Notes: generated from the sequence alone by a model not told the origin. A stretch of DNA of 64,000 nucleotides from Microvirga lotononidis (GCF_034627025.1 NZ_CP141048.1:558001-622000), one strand, 5' to 3'; numbered from the stretch's first letter, positions 46,865-55,963 are shown. A program made the numbers and translations.

Positions 46865-48255
46865 AGCCCCTCAAGATCCTGACGGTTGTAGCGGCTCTCG
46901 CCGCCTTCGCGTCCGGCAGCATCCTCCTCGGCCGTTCGGCGTGGTCGGCGCTGACGCCGCCGACCATCGAAACGACGAAGATCGATATCGATGAATTCGG
47001 CTCCGTCGAGGTGGTGCGTGCCGAGAACCGCGATCCGCGTGGGTTGGTGATCCTGGTGGCGAACGAGACCGATGCGCAAACGCGCCGGCAGGACGCACTG
47101 GCGCTCGCGAAGGCCGACATGATCGCGGTGTCCTTCGACTTCGACGCGCTGCGCGCGGAATTGGCCAAGTCGCCTCCGACAGACGAGTGTCACTACATCT
47201 CGGACGATATGAAGGACCTGGCCCAGGCGGTGCAGCGCAAGCTCGGGCTCGGGCGATATTTCTTTCCCGTGATCGCCGGACGCGGCGACGGCGCGGCCTT
47301 CGCCTATGCGGCCTTGGCGCAGGCGCCCGTCAACACCCTGGGCGGCGCCATCGGGATCGGCTTCAAGCCCCTGCTGAAAACCGACCGGACCTATTGCTTC
47401 GATCCCAAGCTCGAGCCGGCGGGCGACGGATACTTTACCTTGCGCCGCATACCCGACCTGCCCGATCCATGGCGGGCCATTGCTCCGGAGCGCGAGCGTC
47501 AAGGCATCGAGACCTTCCAGGGAAGCGACGACGACGTGGCATTCGTGCTGGCCGAGGACGATGCCGCGACCCGTCAGGCCCTGGTCGACAACGCCGTCGA
47601 GCTGGGTAAGACCGGCGAGCGGGGCGCTTCGCAATTGCCTGTCTCGATCATCCGGCCCGAGGGCCCCGTGAAGGGACTGGCCGTGATCATCTCGGGAGAC
47701 GGCGGCTGGCGGGATATCGACAAATCCATTGGCGAGTGGCTGTCGCAGAAAGGCGTCGCCGTCGTGGGACTGGATTCGCTGCGCTACTTCTGGTCCAAGA
47801 AGAGCCCAAAGGATGTGGCCTCCGACCTCGCCCTGCTCTTCGATCATTACGGTGCCGAATTCGGCACCAACCATTACGCGATCGTCGGCTTCTCGTTCGG
47901 ATCCGACATCATGCCCGACGTGTGGCCCGAACTGCCGAAAGCCGTCAAGGATCACGTCAACGTCGTGTCGCTTCTGGCCCTCGGTACCAATGCCGATTTC
48001 GAGGTGACCGTGGAAGGCTTCATCGGCGCACCCTCCGCCGAGAGCCGGCCCCTGGCTCCTCTCCTGCATCAACTGCCTCTCGACAGGACCCAGTGCATCT
48101 ACGGCCGCGAGGAAGCCGATGACAACGAAACCTCCTGCACGGCACCCGAACTCGGCGGCGCGCAGCGCGTCGCCCTGGAGGGCGGGCATCATTTCGATGG
48201 GGATTACGGCAAGGCCGCAGAGGCGATCTGGACGCGGATGAAACCTACGCCTTGA
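46861..48255 (+). CDS. acvB: AcvB/VirJ-family lysyl-phosphatidylglycerol hydrolase
   Basis: A 464-residue exported protein with an N-terminal signal/anchor (LKILTVVAALAAFASGSIL). The C-terminal VirJ domain is an alpha/beta hydrolase: IISGDGGWRDIDKSIGEWL, DSLRYFWSKKSPKD, the nucleophile Ser345 in GFSFGSD, and a late EGGHHFDGDYG with the catalytic histidine. In Agrobacterium AcvB removes lysine from lysyl-phosphatidylglycerol. The start overlaps mprF by four bases (ATGA), confirming the lpiA-acvB operon. An upstream extension of the frame lies in mprF. Confidence 0.93.
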   Translation: MKPLKILTVVAALAAFASGSILLGRSAWSALTPPTIETTKIDIDEFGSVEVVRAENRDPRGLVILVANETDAQTRRQDALALAKADMIAVSFDFDALRAELAKSPPTDECHYISDDMKDLAQAVQRKLGLGRYFFPVIAGRGDGAAFAYAALAQAPVNTLGGAIGIGFKPLLKTDRTYCFDPKLEPAGDGYFTLRRIPDLPDPWRAIAPERERQGIETFQGSDDDVAFVLAEDDAATRQALVDNAVELGKTGERGASQLPVSIIRPEGPVKGLAVIISGDGGWRDIDKSIGEWLSQKGVAVVGLDSLRYFWSKKSPKDVASDLALLFDHYGAEFGTNHYAIVGFSFGSDIMPDVWPELPKAVKDHVNVVSLLALGTNADFEVTVEGFIGAPSAESRPLAPLLHQLPLDRTQCIYGREEADDNETSCTAPELGGAQRVALEGGHHFDGDYGKAAEAIWTRMKPTP

Positions 48256-48260
48256 AAGCT

Positions 48261-48294
48261 GTCATGATGGGCAGGCTCCCTTGCCCATCATGAC
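48261..48294. terminator. Bidirectional terminator between convergent genes
   Basis: A perfect 13-bp inverted repeat, GTCATGATGGGCA (48261-48273) with its complement at 48282-48294, and an 8-base loop. It lies between acvB (plus) and the gene at 48288 (minus), and contains the latter's stop codon. Confidence 0.7.
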
Positions 48295-48590
48295 GATCCC
48301 TCCGGCGCGAAGAAGCAGATGATCGCCCGGGTGGCGGGCTCTTCGCAGAGGTGGAACTTGGCGTCGGGAGACGTTTTGGCATAGTCCCGGCCGATGAGCC
48401 GCCCGTCCCAGAGCCTCCAGCCCTCGGGCGTCTCCGTCACGGTCTCGCCCCGGTCCTCCCTCAGCTCGCGGCAATCCTGATCGCTGCAGCACCAAATCGG
48501 GTACCAGCTATGCGCCAGGGCCGGCGCGCTGAGGAGCCAGCCCGCAATCATCAAGATCGTTCGCTGCCGGCCGATGGCCATCCAGGACAA
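48288..48590 (-). CDS. Exported hypothetical protein
   Basis: A 100-residue protein with a signal peptide (RTILMIAGWLLSAPALA) and a mature part containing SWYPIWCCSDQDCRELRED, WRLWDGRLIGRDYAKTSPD and a C-terminal AIICFFAPEGSS. Five cysteines in about 80 mature residues suggest disulfides in the periplasm. Function is unknown. Confidence 0.72.
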   Translation of the reverse strand: MSWMAIGRQRTILMIAGWLLSAPALAHSWYPIWCCSDQDCRELREDRGETVTETPEGWRLWDGRLIGRDYAKTSPDAKFHLCEEPATRAIICFFAPEGSS

Positions 48591-48677
48591 GCCTTTCCCG
48601 GGGATCTGCCCCGATCGACAAGCTTATCCTTGAAAGTGGCGCGCAATACAGCGCGCGTCCAGCCCTGCCCGGGAGCA

Positions 48678-48920
48678 TTACGCCTTGGTCTGGAGGTACG
48701 GCTCGACCTTGCCCTTGAGCTTGATGGTCATGGGATTGCCGAACCGGTCCTTGGCATTGCCAGCCGTCACGCGGACCCAGCCCTCGCTGACGCAGTACTC
48801 GTCTACGTTGGTCTTCTCGGTCCCGTTGAAGCGGATCCCCACCCCTTTGGCGAGCAACTCCTCGTTGTAAAAAGGGCTGTCCGGGTTCGAGGACAAGCGG
48901 TCGGGAAGCGTATCGGTCAT
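48678..48920 (-). CDS. DUF3297 family protein
   Basis: An 80-residue protein of the conserved DUF3297 family, nearly all of which consists of the domain: LPDRLSSNPDSPFYNEELL, VGIRFNGTEKTNVDEYCV and DRFGNPMTIKLKGKVEPY. It is common across Proteobacteria as a small cytoplasmic protein of unknown function. A GGAGAAAAC site lies ten bases before the ATG. Confidence 0.9.
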   Translation of the reverse strand: MTDTLPDRLSSNPDSPFYNEELLAKGVGIRFNGTEKTNVDEYCVSEGWVRVTAGNAKDRFGNPMTIKLKGKVEPYLQTKA

Positions 48921-49085
48921 GCGAAGTTTTCTCCGGACTGGGTCATAAGGGGCGGCAACCTACTCGCTCGGGACGGGAAAGCCAATTCCGGCCCCTTGAC
49001 GTGACAAGCCCGTTAGGATGTCCTACTTTCGTTGAATGACTTAAAGGTAACAATAATCCGCCAAGAAGCGGAGCAGTTTAGGGAG

Positions 49086-49916
49086 ATGGCGTTGTCCGCA
49101 GCGACAGATGGGATTCACACGGATTTTTCCGAAGGCATGAGTTATGGGGATTATCTCCGGCTCGACACTCTCCTCTCCGCCCAAACTCCCCTGACGGCCG
49201 AGCATGACGAGCTTCTCTTCATCACCATCCATCAGGTGATGGAGCTCTGGCTGAAGCTCCTGAACCGGGAGCTCGATACGGCGCTCGCCCATATCCGATC
49301 CGACGAACTCCAGCCCGCGTTCAAATGCACCGCGCGGATCAACCGCATTCAGGAGCAGCTGATCCAGGCCTGGACCGTGCTCTCCACCATGACGCCCTCC
49401 GATTATCTGAGCTTCCGGCCGGCGCTCGGCAAATCCTCCGGTTTCCAGTCCTGGCAGTACCGCCTGGTGGAGTTCAAGCTCGGCGCCAAGGATGCCATCA
49501 AAATGGCGCCCCACCGCCACCGGAGCGATCTGGCGGAGCAGCTCGACGCCGCCTACCGGGCACCGAGCCTCTACGACGAGGCTCTCCGCCTCCTGGCCCG
49601 GCGCGGCTATGCGATACCGGCCGAGGTGCTCGATCGCGACGTGACGCAGCCCTACACCGCGCATCCGGGCGTCGAAGCCGTCTGGGAAGAGATCTACCGC
49701 CATTCGGGCGAGCATTTCGATCTCTATGAGCTCGCCGAGGAGCTGGTGGATCTGGAGGATGCCTTTCAGCAGTGGCGCTTCCGGCACATGAAGACAGTGG
49801 AGCGCATCATCGGCATGCGCAGCGGCACGGGAGGCAGCACCGGAGTGACCTATCTGCGCAAGGCGCTGGAGCGTTACTTCTTCCCCGAACTCTGGTCCGT
49901 TCGCGGCAAGCTTTGA
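49086..49916 (+). CDS. kynA: Tryptophan 2,3-dioxygenase
   Basis: A 276-residue haem enzyme that opens the indole ring to N-formylkynurenine. Family blocks are [38 protein letters not shown] (with the active-site His), [20 protein letters not shown] and [20 protein letters not shown] prefer the ATG at 49086; a TTG at 49032 would add 18 residues. The next gene, 15 bases downstream, encodes the following-but-one pathway step. No formamidase (kynB) is adjacent. Confidence 0.94.
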   Translation: MALSAATDGIHTDFSEGMSYGDYLRLDTLLSAQTPLTAEHDELLFITIHQVMELWLKLLNRELDTALAHIRSDELQPAFKCTARINRIQEQLIQAWTVLSTMTPSDYLSFRPALGKSSGFQSWQYRLVEFKLGAKDAIKMAPHRHRSDLAEQLDAAYRAPSLYDEALRLLARRGYAIPAEVLDRDVTQPYTAHPGVEAVWEEIYRHSGEHFDLYELAEELVDLEDAFQQWRFRHMKTVERIIGMRSGTGGSTGVTYLRKALERYFFPELWSVRGKL

Positions 49917-49931
49917 CGAAGGAGATGCGCC

Positions 49932-51125
49932 ATGCTTGACCTTCGCTCGCATTTCTCCCGCTTCCTCAACACCGAGCCGGACCGCCTGCATTTCGCCGCC
50001 CATAGCCATCATCCCTGGCCGGACGTGACGCGCGATGCGCAACTCCAGGCCTGGGACGACGCGGCACGGCTCATCGACGACAAGTGGGAACATGTCCTCG
50101 GCCCCGTCCTCGCCGAGTATCGCGGCCATGTGGCCGGACACCTCAATCTGCCGGACCCGTCCACCATCGCGATTGCACCCAACACGCACGAATTCCTGAA
50201 GCGCATCCTCTCCTGCTTCCCCACCGACCAGCCGATCCGCATCCTGACGTCGGACGGCGAGTTTCACTCCTTCGCGCGCCAGATCGCGCGCCTGGAAGAA
50301 GAGCGGGTCGTTGCCGTCACGCGCGTACCGGCGGAGCCCTTCGAGACCTTCGAGGATCGCTTCTACGCAGCCGCGCAGGAGGGCTACGATCTCGTTTTCG
50401 TAAGCCAAGTCTTCTTCAATTCGGGCTTTGCGCTCGACGGACGCCACCTTGCGGAATGCAATCGCGACGGCGCGATGATCGTGATCGACGGCTATCACGG
50501 CTTCATGGCGCGGCCGACCGATCTCGGCAGCATCGCGGAACGCGTGTTCTACATCGCCGGAGGCTACAAATATGCAATGGCCGGCGAAGGCGCATGCTTC
50601 ATGCACTGCCCGCCCGGTTGGGGCCCACGTCCGCGCGACACGGGCTGGTACGCGGCTTTCGGCAACCTCACGAACGCGCAGAGCGGACAGGTCGGCTACA
50701 GCCAGGACGGCTGGCGCTTCATGGGCTCGACGTTCGATCCTTCGGGTCTTTACCGCTTCAACGCGGTGATGCGCTGGCTTGCCGAGGAAGGCATCACGCC
50801 CGGCATCATCCACGCTCATGCCAAGGCTTTGCAGCAGCATTTCCTGCGCGGCATCGGCGGTTCCGCCCTGTTCGAGCAGGCCTCGCTCGTGGTGCCGGCC
50901 GACGAAATGCGGCGCGGCAATTTCCTCACCTTCCAAGCCCCCGAAGCTCAATCGATCTATCGCGATCTCGCGGAGCTGCGCGTGGTCACCGACGTGCGTG
51001 GACAACGCCTGCGGATCGGTTTCGGCATCTACCAGACGGAAGAGGAAGTGGATGATCTCGTGCGCCGCATCGACGAGGCGGGTGCGCTCGAATCCGTCCC
51101 CGTCAGCACATCCTCGGCGGCATGA
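49932..51125 (+). CDS. kynU: Kynureninase-like class V aminotransferase-fold enzyme
   Basis: A 397-residue PLP enzyme of the aminotransferase class V fold. The PLP lysine is in YIAGGYKYAMAGEGACFM; the Asp that holds the pyridine nitrogen is in AMIVIDGYHGFM. Its operon with kynA suggests kynureninase, splitting kynurenine to anthranilate and alanine. The active-site motifs are not identical to classical KynU, so a related aminotransferase or beta-lyase cannot be excluded. A GAAGGAGATGCGCC site precedes the ATG. Confidence 0.8.
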   Translation: MLDLRSHFSRFLNTEPDRLHFAAHSHHPWPDVTRDAQLQAWDDAARLIDDKWEHVLGPVLAEYRGHVAGHLNLPDPSTIAIAPNTHEFLKRILSCFPTDQPIRILTSDGEFHSFARQIARLEEERVVAVTRVPAEPFETFEDRFYAAAQEGYDLVFVSQVFFNSGFALDGRHLAECNRDGAMIVIDGYHGFMARPTDLGSIAERVFYIAGGYKYAMAGEGACFMHCPPGWGPRPRDTGWYAAFGNLTNAQSGQVGYSQDGWRFMGSTFDPSGLYRFNAVMRWLAEEGITPGIIHAHAKALQQHFLRGIGGSALFEQASLVVPADEMRRGNFLTFQAPEAQSIYRDLAELRVVTDVRGQRLRIGFGIYQTEEEVDDLVRRIDEAGALESVPVSTSSAA

Positions 51126-51139
51126 GCATCAAAACAGCG

Positions 51140-51166
51140 AGCGGGGCAGTCCAAGGCTGCTCCGCT
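51140..51166 (+). terminator. Terminator-like hairpin after kynU
   Basis: AGCGGGGCAG (51140-51149) pairs with CTGCTCCGCT (51157-51166) around a 7-base loop, one G-T wobble included. No U-tract follows; the dispersed repeat starts at the base of the stem. Confidence 0.5.
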
Positions 51167-51270
51167 AAAGCATCGAACGCAAAAGTGGGAACCGGTTTTG
51201 CGTGGAAAGATGAGTCAAACCAAAAGGTGAGAGCATCGGAAGCGAGTTCGATTTCACGTCCGATGCTCTA
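51166..51270. repeat. Dispersed intergenic repeat, copy 2 (full)
   Basis: A 105-base copy. The left part (TAAAGCATCGAACGCAAAAG, GGGAACCGGTTTTGCGTGG) matches copy 1 at 14943. The right part is a hairpin with a 10-bp stem, GAGCATCGGA with TCCGATGCTC, and ends in TCCGATGCTCTA like copy 3. The stop codon of the downstream minus-strand gene (CTA, 51268-51270) is inside it. Confidence 0.85.
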
Positions 51271-51840
51271 ACCCGCACGCACCTGCCAGGCGAGATAGGC
51301 GATTGCAGTGCCGACGCTGATCAGGTTGAGCCCGAGCAGGAAACCCAATAGCCATACGGACGTCACCGGCAGATTGGCCCAGAGGACGAGGGACAACACG
51401 ATCCCGACCATGCCGCTTCCCAGCACCCAGCCCCAATTGGGAAAGGGCCGGATCGTCAGGGCGAAGACGACTTTCGAAATCCCCTCGATCATGAAGAACA
51501 CGATCAGGAGGAGCGTGATCGTCGCCAGGCCCTGGGCAGGATCGCGCAGGAACAGGAAGCCGATCAGCACGGCGAGGCAGATGGAGATCAGCTGCAGCCA
51601 GAAATGCGGCACGTGCCGTGCACTGATGAGGCTGAGCGCCTGCACGAAGCCGCTGATCACCAGGAGCCAGCCGAGAAGAACGATGACGGCCGTTGAGGAG
51701 AAGACGGGATAGATGATCGCCAGGAAACCGGCGGCGATCAGCAGAACGCCCTCGACGAGATACCACAATGAATAACGCTTGACCGCATCCCGCATCGCCT
51801 CGCGGAAGACTTCCGCCGCGGCGTCCAACGACATCGCCAT
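51268..51840 (-). CDS. HdeD-family membrane protein (DUF308)
   Basis: A 190-residue protein of the HdeD type with six hydrophobic segments in three pairs (WYLVEGVLLIAAGFLAIIYP, VLLGWLLVISGFVQALSLIS and so on). HdeD of Escherichia coli is an acid-resistance membrane protein; the role here is inferred only. A GGAGGG site precedes the ATG. The stop codon falls in the end of a dispersed repeat. Confidence 0.88.
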   Translation of the reverse strand: MAMSLDAAAEVFREAMRDAVKRYSLWYLVEGVLLIAAGFLAIIYPVFSSTAVIVLLGWLLVISGFVQALSLISARHVPHFWLQLISICLAVLIGFLFLRDPAQGLATITLLLIVFFMIEGISKVVFALTIRPFPNWGWVLGSGMVGIVLSLVLWANLPVTSVWLLGFLLGLNLISVGTAIAYLAWQVRAG

Positions 51841-51868
51841 CGTACCCTCCGGACCCTTGCAGAGGATC

Positions 51869-52426
51869 TTACGCTGCCGGGGCGGCCGACGCTATACCCT
51901 CACCCGGACTAGGAGCATGCGCTTTCGACAGGGCGGCCTGAAGCTTTGCCTCCTGCTCCGGCGACAGGGAGGAGCGGATGATGCGTCCCTTGAACCCCGA
52001 CAGCTCGGCCAGAACCTTCTCGGGCTGAGACTTCCGGATCAGCAGGAACAAGGCGGACGTGTCGGGCTGAAGGGTATTGCCGATGGATTGAATGAACTCG
52101 TCGTTGATGCCGTAGTCGATCAGGCTGCCGGACAAGGCTCCGGAGCCGGCTCCCACGGCGCCGCCGATGGCGAGGCCCGCGAGCGGGTTGAGGAACAGGA
52201 GCCCGATAAGGCTGCCCCACAGCGCACCGGACAGGCCGCCCGAGGTTGCCCCGAGGCGCACGAGATTCATGCTCTGCTTGATGCGCACGGCCCCGTCGGC
52301 CCCGCGAATGGCCACGACCGCATCTTCCAGATCGATGAGGTATTCCTTCTGCATCCGTGTCAATTCGGTCAGAACGCGGTCCGCATCGTTCTGGTTGTCG
52401 AATCCAACGACCACGAGTTCGGACAT
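51869..52426 (-). CDS. DUF1269 family membrane protein
   Basis: A 185-residue protein with the DUF1269 N-terminal fold (SELVVVGFDNQNDADRVLTEL, EDAVVAIRGADGAVRIKQSMN) and a glycine-rich hydrophobic middle (GALWGSLIGLLFLNPLAGLAI, GAGSGALSGSLIDYG). It is preceded by an AGGAGGAGGG site. It sits just upstream of the HdeD gene and is read the same way, so a small stress-membrane unit is likely. Function unknown. Confidence 0.88.
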   Translation of the reverse strand: MSELVVVGFDNQNDADRVLTELTRMQKEYLIDLEDAVVAIRGADGAVRIKQSMNLVRLGATSGGLSGALWGSLIGLLFLNPLAGLAIGGAVGAGSGALSGSLIDYGINDEFIQSIGNTLQPDTSALFLLIRKSQPEKVLAELSGFKGRIIRSSLSPEQEAKLQAALSKAHAPSPGEGIASAAPAA

Positions 52427-52591
52427 GGTACGCCCTCCTCCTGTTGCGCCATCACGGGAAGGGTAATGTGCAACGCTGACAGGTCCATCGGGTGTAACCC
52501 GGATCCGGCCCGAGAATTGTCATGAGGCCTGGGTGAAAAATCCAGCCATGGCTCCGCTTCCGTCCCCTGGCGATGAGCGGCTTGCGAGGCG

Positions 52592-53530
52592 TCAGCGAAG
52601 CGGCTGGGCGTCGCTGCGCTTGGCGACGCTTCCCGAGGCCTTGGCCTCCATTCGAGCGGGAGCCTGGCGGCCGCACTTGAACGGGCGCAGGTCGGCGGCG
52701 GGCATCGGTGCCGTGGCCCTCATCGTGCGCAGATTGCCGACGGGATGCCCGCCTTCCGACAGGCCGTTGTCGAGCATGCCCCGCATCACCAGGGTGCGCG
52801 TGGCCGCAGAGGGCGCTCCGAGGACGACGCCGATGACGCGACGGTTCCCGCGAAGCGCCGAAACGGCCACGTTGAACCCGGACGCGCAGACATAACCGGT
52901 CTTCGACGCTTCGAGCCCCGCATATTCCTCCACCAACTTGTTGGTGTTCTTCAGCATCCGCCCGTTGACCGTCACGGCCGGCGTCCTGAGGAGGTCGAGG
53001 TAATCGGCATGATAGCTCAGGAGCACCAGCATCAGCAGCGCCATGTCCCTGGCATTGGTCACCTGCCGGTCGTCGTGCAGGCCGGTCGGGTTGACGAACC
53101 GGGTTCCGGTCATGCCGAGGCGCCTCGCCTCAGCGTTCATCGCCGCGACGAAGGCCTCTTCGCTGCCGCCGATGGCCTCCGCGATCGCCATCGAGACGTC
53201 GTTGGCGCTCTTGACCATGATGACGGTGAGCGCATCCTCGAGCCGCAGAGACGTGCCCGGAGGAACGCCGAGCTTCGTCGGAGCCTGAGAGACCGCCTTC
53301 GGGCTCAGGACGATGGACGTGTCCATGCTGGCCCGGCCCTCCTGGACGGCCGTGAGCGCAAGGTGCGCCGTCATCATTTTCGTGAGCGATGCCGGATGCC
53401 AGGAGCGGGTCGCCTCCTGGGCGGCGAGAACATCGCCGGTCGAGGCATCCACCAGCAGCATGGGAGAGGCGCCGACGGAGATCGGCGTCAGGAGAAGGCC
53501 GGCAGCCAGAAGGATCGAGAGCGGCTTCAT
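52592..53530 (-). CDS. D-alanyl-D-alanine carboxypeptidase (penicillin-binding protein)
   Basis: A 312-residue exported S11 peptidase that trims pentapeptides of peptidoglycan. A signal peptide (SILLAAGLLLTPISVGA) is followed by active-site motifs: Ser48-Leu-Thr-Lys51, Ser108-Ala-Asn110 and Lys210-Thr-Gly212. The C-terminal PBP5-like domain is short or absent. No membrane anchor helix is obvious at the C-terminus. Regulation is not visible. Confidence 0.93.
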   Translation of the reverse strand: MKPLSILLAAGLLLTPISVGASPMLLVDASTGDVLAAQEATRSWHPASLTKMMTAHLALTAVQEGRASMDTSIVLSPKAVSQAPTKLGVPPGTSLRLEDALTVIMVKSANDVSMAIAEAIGGSEEAFVAAMNAEARRLGMTGTRFVNPTGLHDDRQVTNARDMALLMLVLLSYHADYLDLLRTPAVTVNGRMLKNTNKLVEEYAGLEASKTGYVCASGFNVAVSALRGNRRVIGVVLGAPSAATRTLVMRGMLDNGLSEGGHPVGNLRTMRATAPMPAADLRPFKCGRQAPARMEAKASGSVAKRSDAQPLR

Positions 53531-53642
53531 GGCGGGATCGTTGCCCGAACCGCGGCCTTATGCAAGCACCCGACGGCCAAAACAGCGCCGCTCTACCCCT
53601 TTGGGGCCGGCGAACGCGGTTCAGACGCGATGCCCGCGCCCG

Positions 53643-53888
53643 TCAGACCGCCGTTTCCGCCAGCAAGACGACAATCCCGAGCGCAACCAGGATGATGCTG
53701 GGCCAGTGATGTTTGGGATGCAGCCCCCAGGCCCGCTCCCTCGGCTCGAGCGTCGCGCCGGCTCCCGTCGGGTCCATGCGGTGCGGGTCGCTCAGACGCC
53801 CCTTCCAGAGCACCTGGCCCGCCGCGAGCACGATCCCGGCGACGATGAGAAGCGCGCCGATCCAGATGAGGATCATGCCCAAATGCAT
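53643..53888 (-). CDS. Small two-helix membrane protein
   Basis: An 81-residue unrecognised protein with helices near residues 1-23 (HLGMILIWIGALLIVAGIVL) and 60-78 (SIILVALGIVVLLAETAV), separated by a hydrophilic loop. The ATG at 53888 follows GGAGGGCCTC; an upstream TTG is in frame. It is conserved in form with other small alphaproteobacterial membrane proteins, but I cannot name a family. Confidence 0.65.
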   Translation of the reverse strand: MHLGMILIWIGALLIVAGIVLAAGQVLWKGRLSDPHRMDPTGAGATLEPRERAWGLHPKHHWPSIILVALGIVVLLAETAV

Positions 53889-53963
53889 GAGGCCCTCCAA
53901 TGAGCTGCGACCGTGAGAAGAATAACACAGGGGCCGGGGAGAACCCAGGGGTTGGACGCACCC

Positions 53964-55142
53964 TCAGACCGCCTGTCCGGCGCACCAGCCTGACGACCAG
54001 GCCCACTGGAAATTATAGCCGCCGAGCCAGCCCGTGACGTCCACAACCTCGCCGATGAAGTAGAGGCCGGGCACTGTCTTGGCTTCCATGGTCCTGGAAT
54101 CGAGCTCGCGGGTATCGACGCCGCCGAGCGTCACCTCGGCGGTGCGGTAACCTTCCGACCCGGCCGGCTTGAAGCGCCAGCCGTTCACGGTCTCGTCGAT
54201 GGCGCGAAGCCTCTTGTCGGAATAGTCGGCGAGATTGGCGGGCCCCTTCTCCGTCTCGGCGACTAGCTGCGCCAGACGCTTCGGCAGGAAGGCCGACAAA
54301 GCGGTCTGCAAGGCCTGCCGCCCATTCTGGGCGCGGGCGGCGCGCAGCTCCTCGAACAGATTCACGCCGGGCAGCATGGAGAGCACGATCTCGTCTCCCT
54401 CGCGCCAATAGGACGAGATCTGCAGGATCGCGGGACCGCTCAGGCCGCGATGGGTGAAAAGCATGGCCTCGGCAAACGACGTCTTCCGGCAGCTCGCCAC
54501 GGCATCGACCGACACGCCCGCCAGGGGCGTGAGGCGCTCGAGCATCGTCGGCTCCAGGGTCAGTGGAACCAGCGCCGGCCGCGTCTCGACGATCTTCAAT
54601 CCGAATTGCTGCGCGAGATCATAGCCGAATCCGGTCGCGCCCATCTTGGGAATGGACTTTCCGCCTGTCGCCACGACGAGGGACCGACACCGAACGGAAC
54701 CGTGCGAAAGCTTGAGCGCAAAGCCTTCGGAGGTCTTCTCCACGGTTTCGACCGAAGTCGAGAGACGAAGCTCCACATCGGCCTGCCTCATTTCGCTCAA
54801 GAGCAGGTCGATGATCTGCTTCGACGAGCCGTCGCAGAAGAGCTGCCCCAGGGTCTTTTCGTGATAGGCAATGCCGTAGCGCTCCACGAGGGCGATGAAG
54901 TCGCGTTGTGTGTAGCGGCGCAGGGCCGAAATGGCGAAGCTCGGATTCTGTGAGATGAAGTTGGCGGGGGCCGCGTTGAGATTGGTGAAATTGCAGCGTC
55001 CGCCGCCGGAAATGCGGATCTTCTCACCGGGCTTGGCGGCATGATCGACGACCAGCACGGAACGGCCGCGCTTGCCGGCCTCCGCCGCAGACATCATCCC
55101 GGCGGCACCGGCGCCGATCACCACAACGTCGAAGAGATCCAA
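53964..55142 (-). CDS. HI0933/YhiN-family FAD-dependent oxidoreductase
   Basis: A 392-residue flavoprotein with an N-terminal dinucleotide-binding motif (DVVVIGAGAAGMMSAAEAG), the family marker KIRISGGGRCNFTN and a C-terminal GGVDTRELDSRTMEAKTVPGL-type segment leading to YNFQWAWSSGW. This is the HI0933-like family of unknown physiological role. A TTG start at 55142 is chosen: it follows AGGAAGACCTCAC and gives the family N-terminus. An ATG 43 codons upstream has no homology. Confidence 0.9.
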   Translation of the reverse strand: MDLFDVVVIGAGAAGMMSAAEAGKRGRSVLVVDHAAKPGEKIRISGGGRCNFTNLNAAPANFISQNPSFAISALRRYTQRDFIALVERYGIAYHEKTLGQLFCDGSSKQIIDLLLSEMRQADVELRLSTSVETVEKTSEGFALKLSHGSVRCRSLVVATGGKSIPKMGATGFGYDLAQQFGLKIVETRPALVPLTLEPTMLERLTPLAGVSVDAVASCRKTSFAEAMLFTHRGLSGPAILQISSYWREGDEIVLSMLPGVNLFEELRAARAQNGRQALQTALSAFLPKRLAQLVAETEKGPANLADYSDKRLRAIDETVNGWRFKPAGSEGYRTAEVTLGGVDTRELDSRTMEAKTVPGLYFIGEVVDVTGWLGGYNFQWAWSSGWCAGQAV

Positions 55143-55368
55143 GTGAGGTCTTCCTGAGAAATTCTTGGCGCCTCGCGCGCAGACGCATGGCGGGTTCAAA
55201 GTGAGCTCGATACGGGCCGTTCGTAGTAAACCCATCCGCAAGGTGCAAGTACCGGCCCATGGCCTCGCCACATCATGGCCGGGACGAGCCCGACGACGAC
55301 ATGTGTGAAAGTGTCATCCGTCAGACCACGCGCACCCGCCAATATTTGCACCGCGCTGCCTCCGGCAA

Positions 55369-55397
55369 TTGAAGCGGTTCGGCCAGGGGTGTACCAT
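55369..55397 (+). promoter_or_regulatory. Candidate sigma-70 promoter for the YbaK-type gene
   Basis: In the 350-base divergent gap 55143-55492, TTGAAG (55369-55374) and TACCAT (55392-55397) are 17 bases apart. The distance to the ATG is about 95 bases. I see nothing else in this gap. Confidence 0.4.
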
Positions 55398-55492
55398 CGG
55401 CGCCTTAAAGCAACTGCGCATCCCGAAGCGACGGTGTGTCAGTTCAGCCGCCCTCCCGGCATGCGAGCGTCCTCGTCTCACAGGAGGTTGTC

Positions 55493-55963
55493 ATGACGAT
55501 CGCGCCTACCCTTCAGCGCTACATGTCCGATCAGAATATCAGCTACGACCTGATCCAACACGATCCGGCAATGACTTCACTGGGCACGGCTCAGGCGGGG
55601 CACGTGCCGGGCGACCGGATGGCCAAGGGCATCATGCTCAGCGACGGGCGGAATTACATGCTCGCGGTTCTGCCGGCCTCGCATCACCTGCGCCTGTCCG
55701 ACCTCAAGTCGGAACTTGGCCAGGAGCTGCGCCTGGCCTCCGAAGATGAGATCGTCACCGTGTTCCGCGATTGCGACCGCGGCGCCATTCCGCCCGTCGG
55801 CACATGCTACGGCCTCGACGTGATCGTCGAGAACAGCATGGAACGCCAGCCCGACATCTATTTCGAAGGCGGAGACCATGCCACGCTGGTTCATGTGAAA
55901 GGCGACGATTTCGCGCGTCTCAACCCACGCGCTCAGCACGGCACGTTCAGCGAACGGATGTAG
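55493..55963 (+). CDS. YbaK/aminoacyl-tRNA deacylase-domain protein
   Basis: A 156-residue protein with the YbaK/ProX editing fold (QRYMSDQNISYDLIQHD, AKGIMLSDGRNYMLAVLPA, GAIPPVGTCYGLDVIVENS). Such stand-alone domains deacylate mischarged tRNAs, often Ala- or Cys-tRNAPro. The catalytic lysine is plausibly the Lys in RMAKGIML. An ideal AGGAGG site lies six bases before the ATG. No proS is nearby. Confidence 0.85.
   Translation: MTIAPTLQRYMSDQNISYDLIQHDPAMTSLGTAQAGHVPGDRMAKGIMLSDGRNYMLAVLPASHHLRLSDLKSELGQELRLASEDEIVTVFRDCDRGAIPPVGTCYGLDVIVENSMERQPDIYFEGGDHATLVHVKGDDFARLNPRAQHGTFSERM

Noticed and set aside
49041..51005. 654-residue open frame on the minus strand opposite kynA-kynU
   Set aside because: Shadow of GC-rich codon use; both plus-strand genes have clear family motifs, and the antisense translation is low-complexity His/Arg-rich with no ribosome site.
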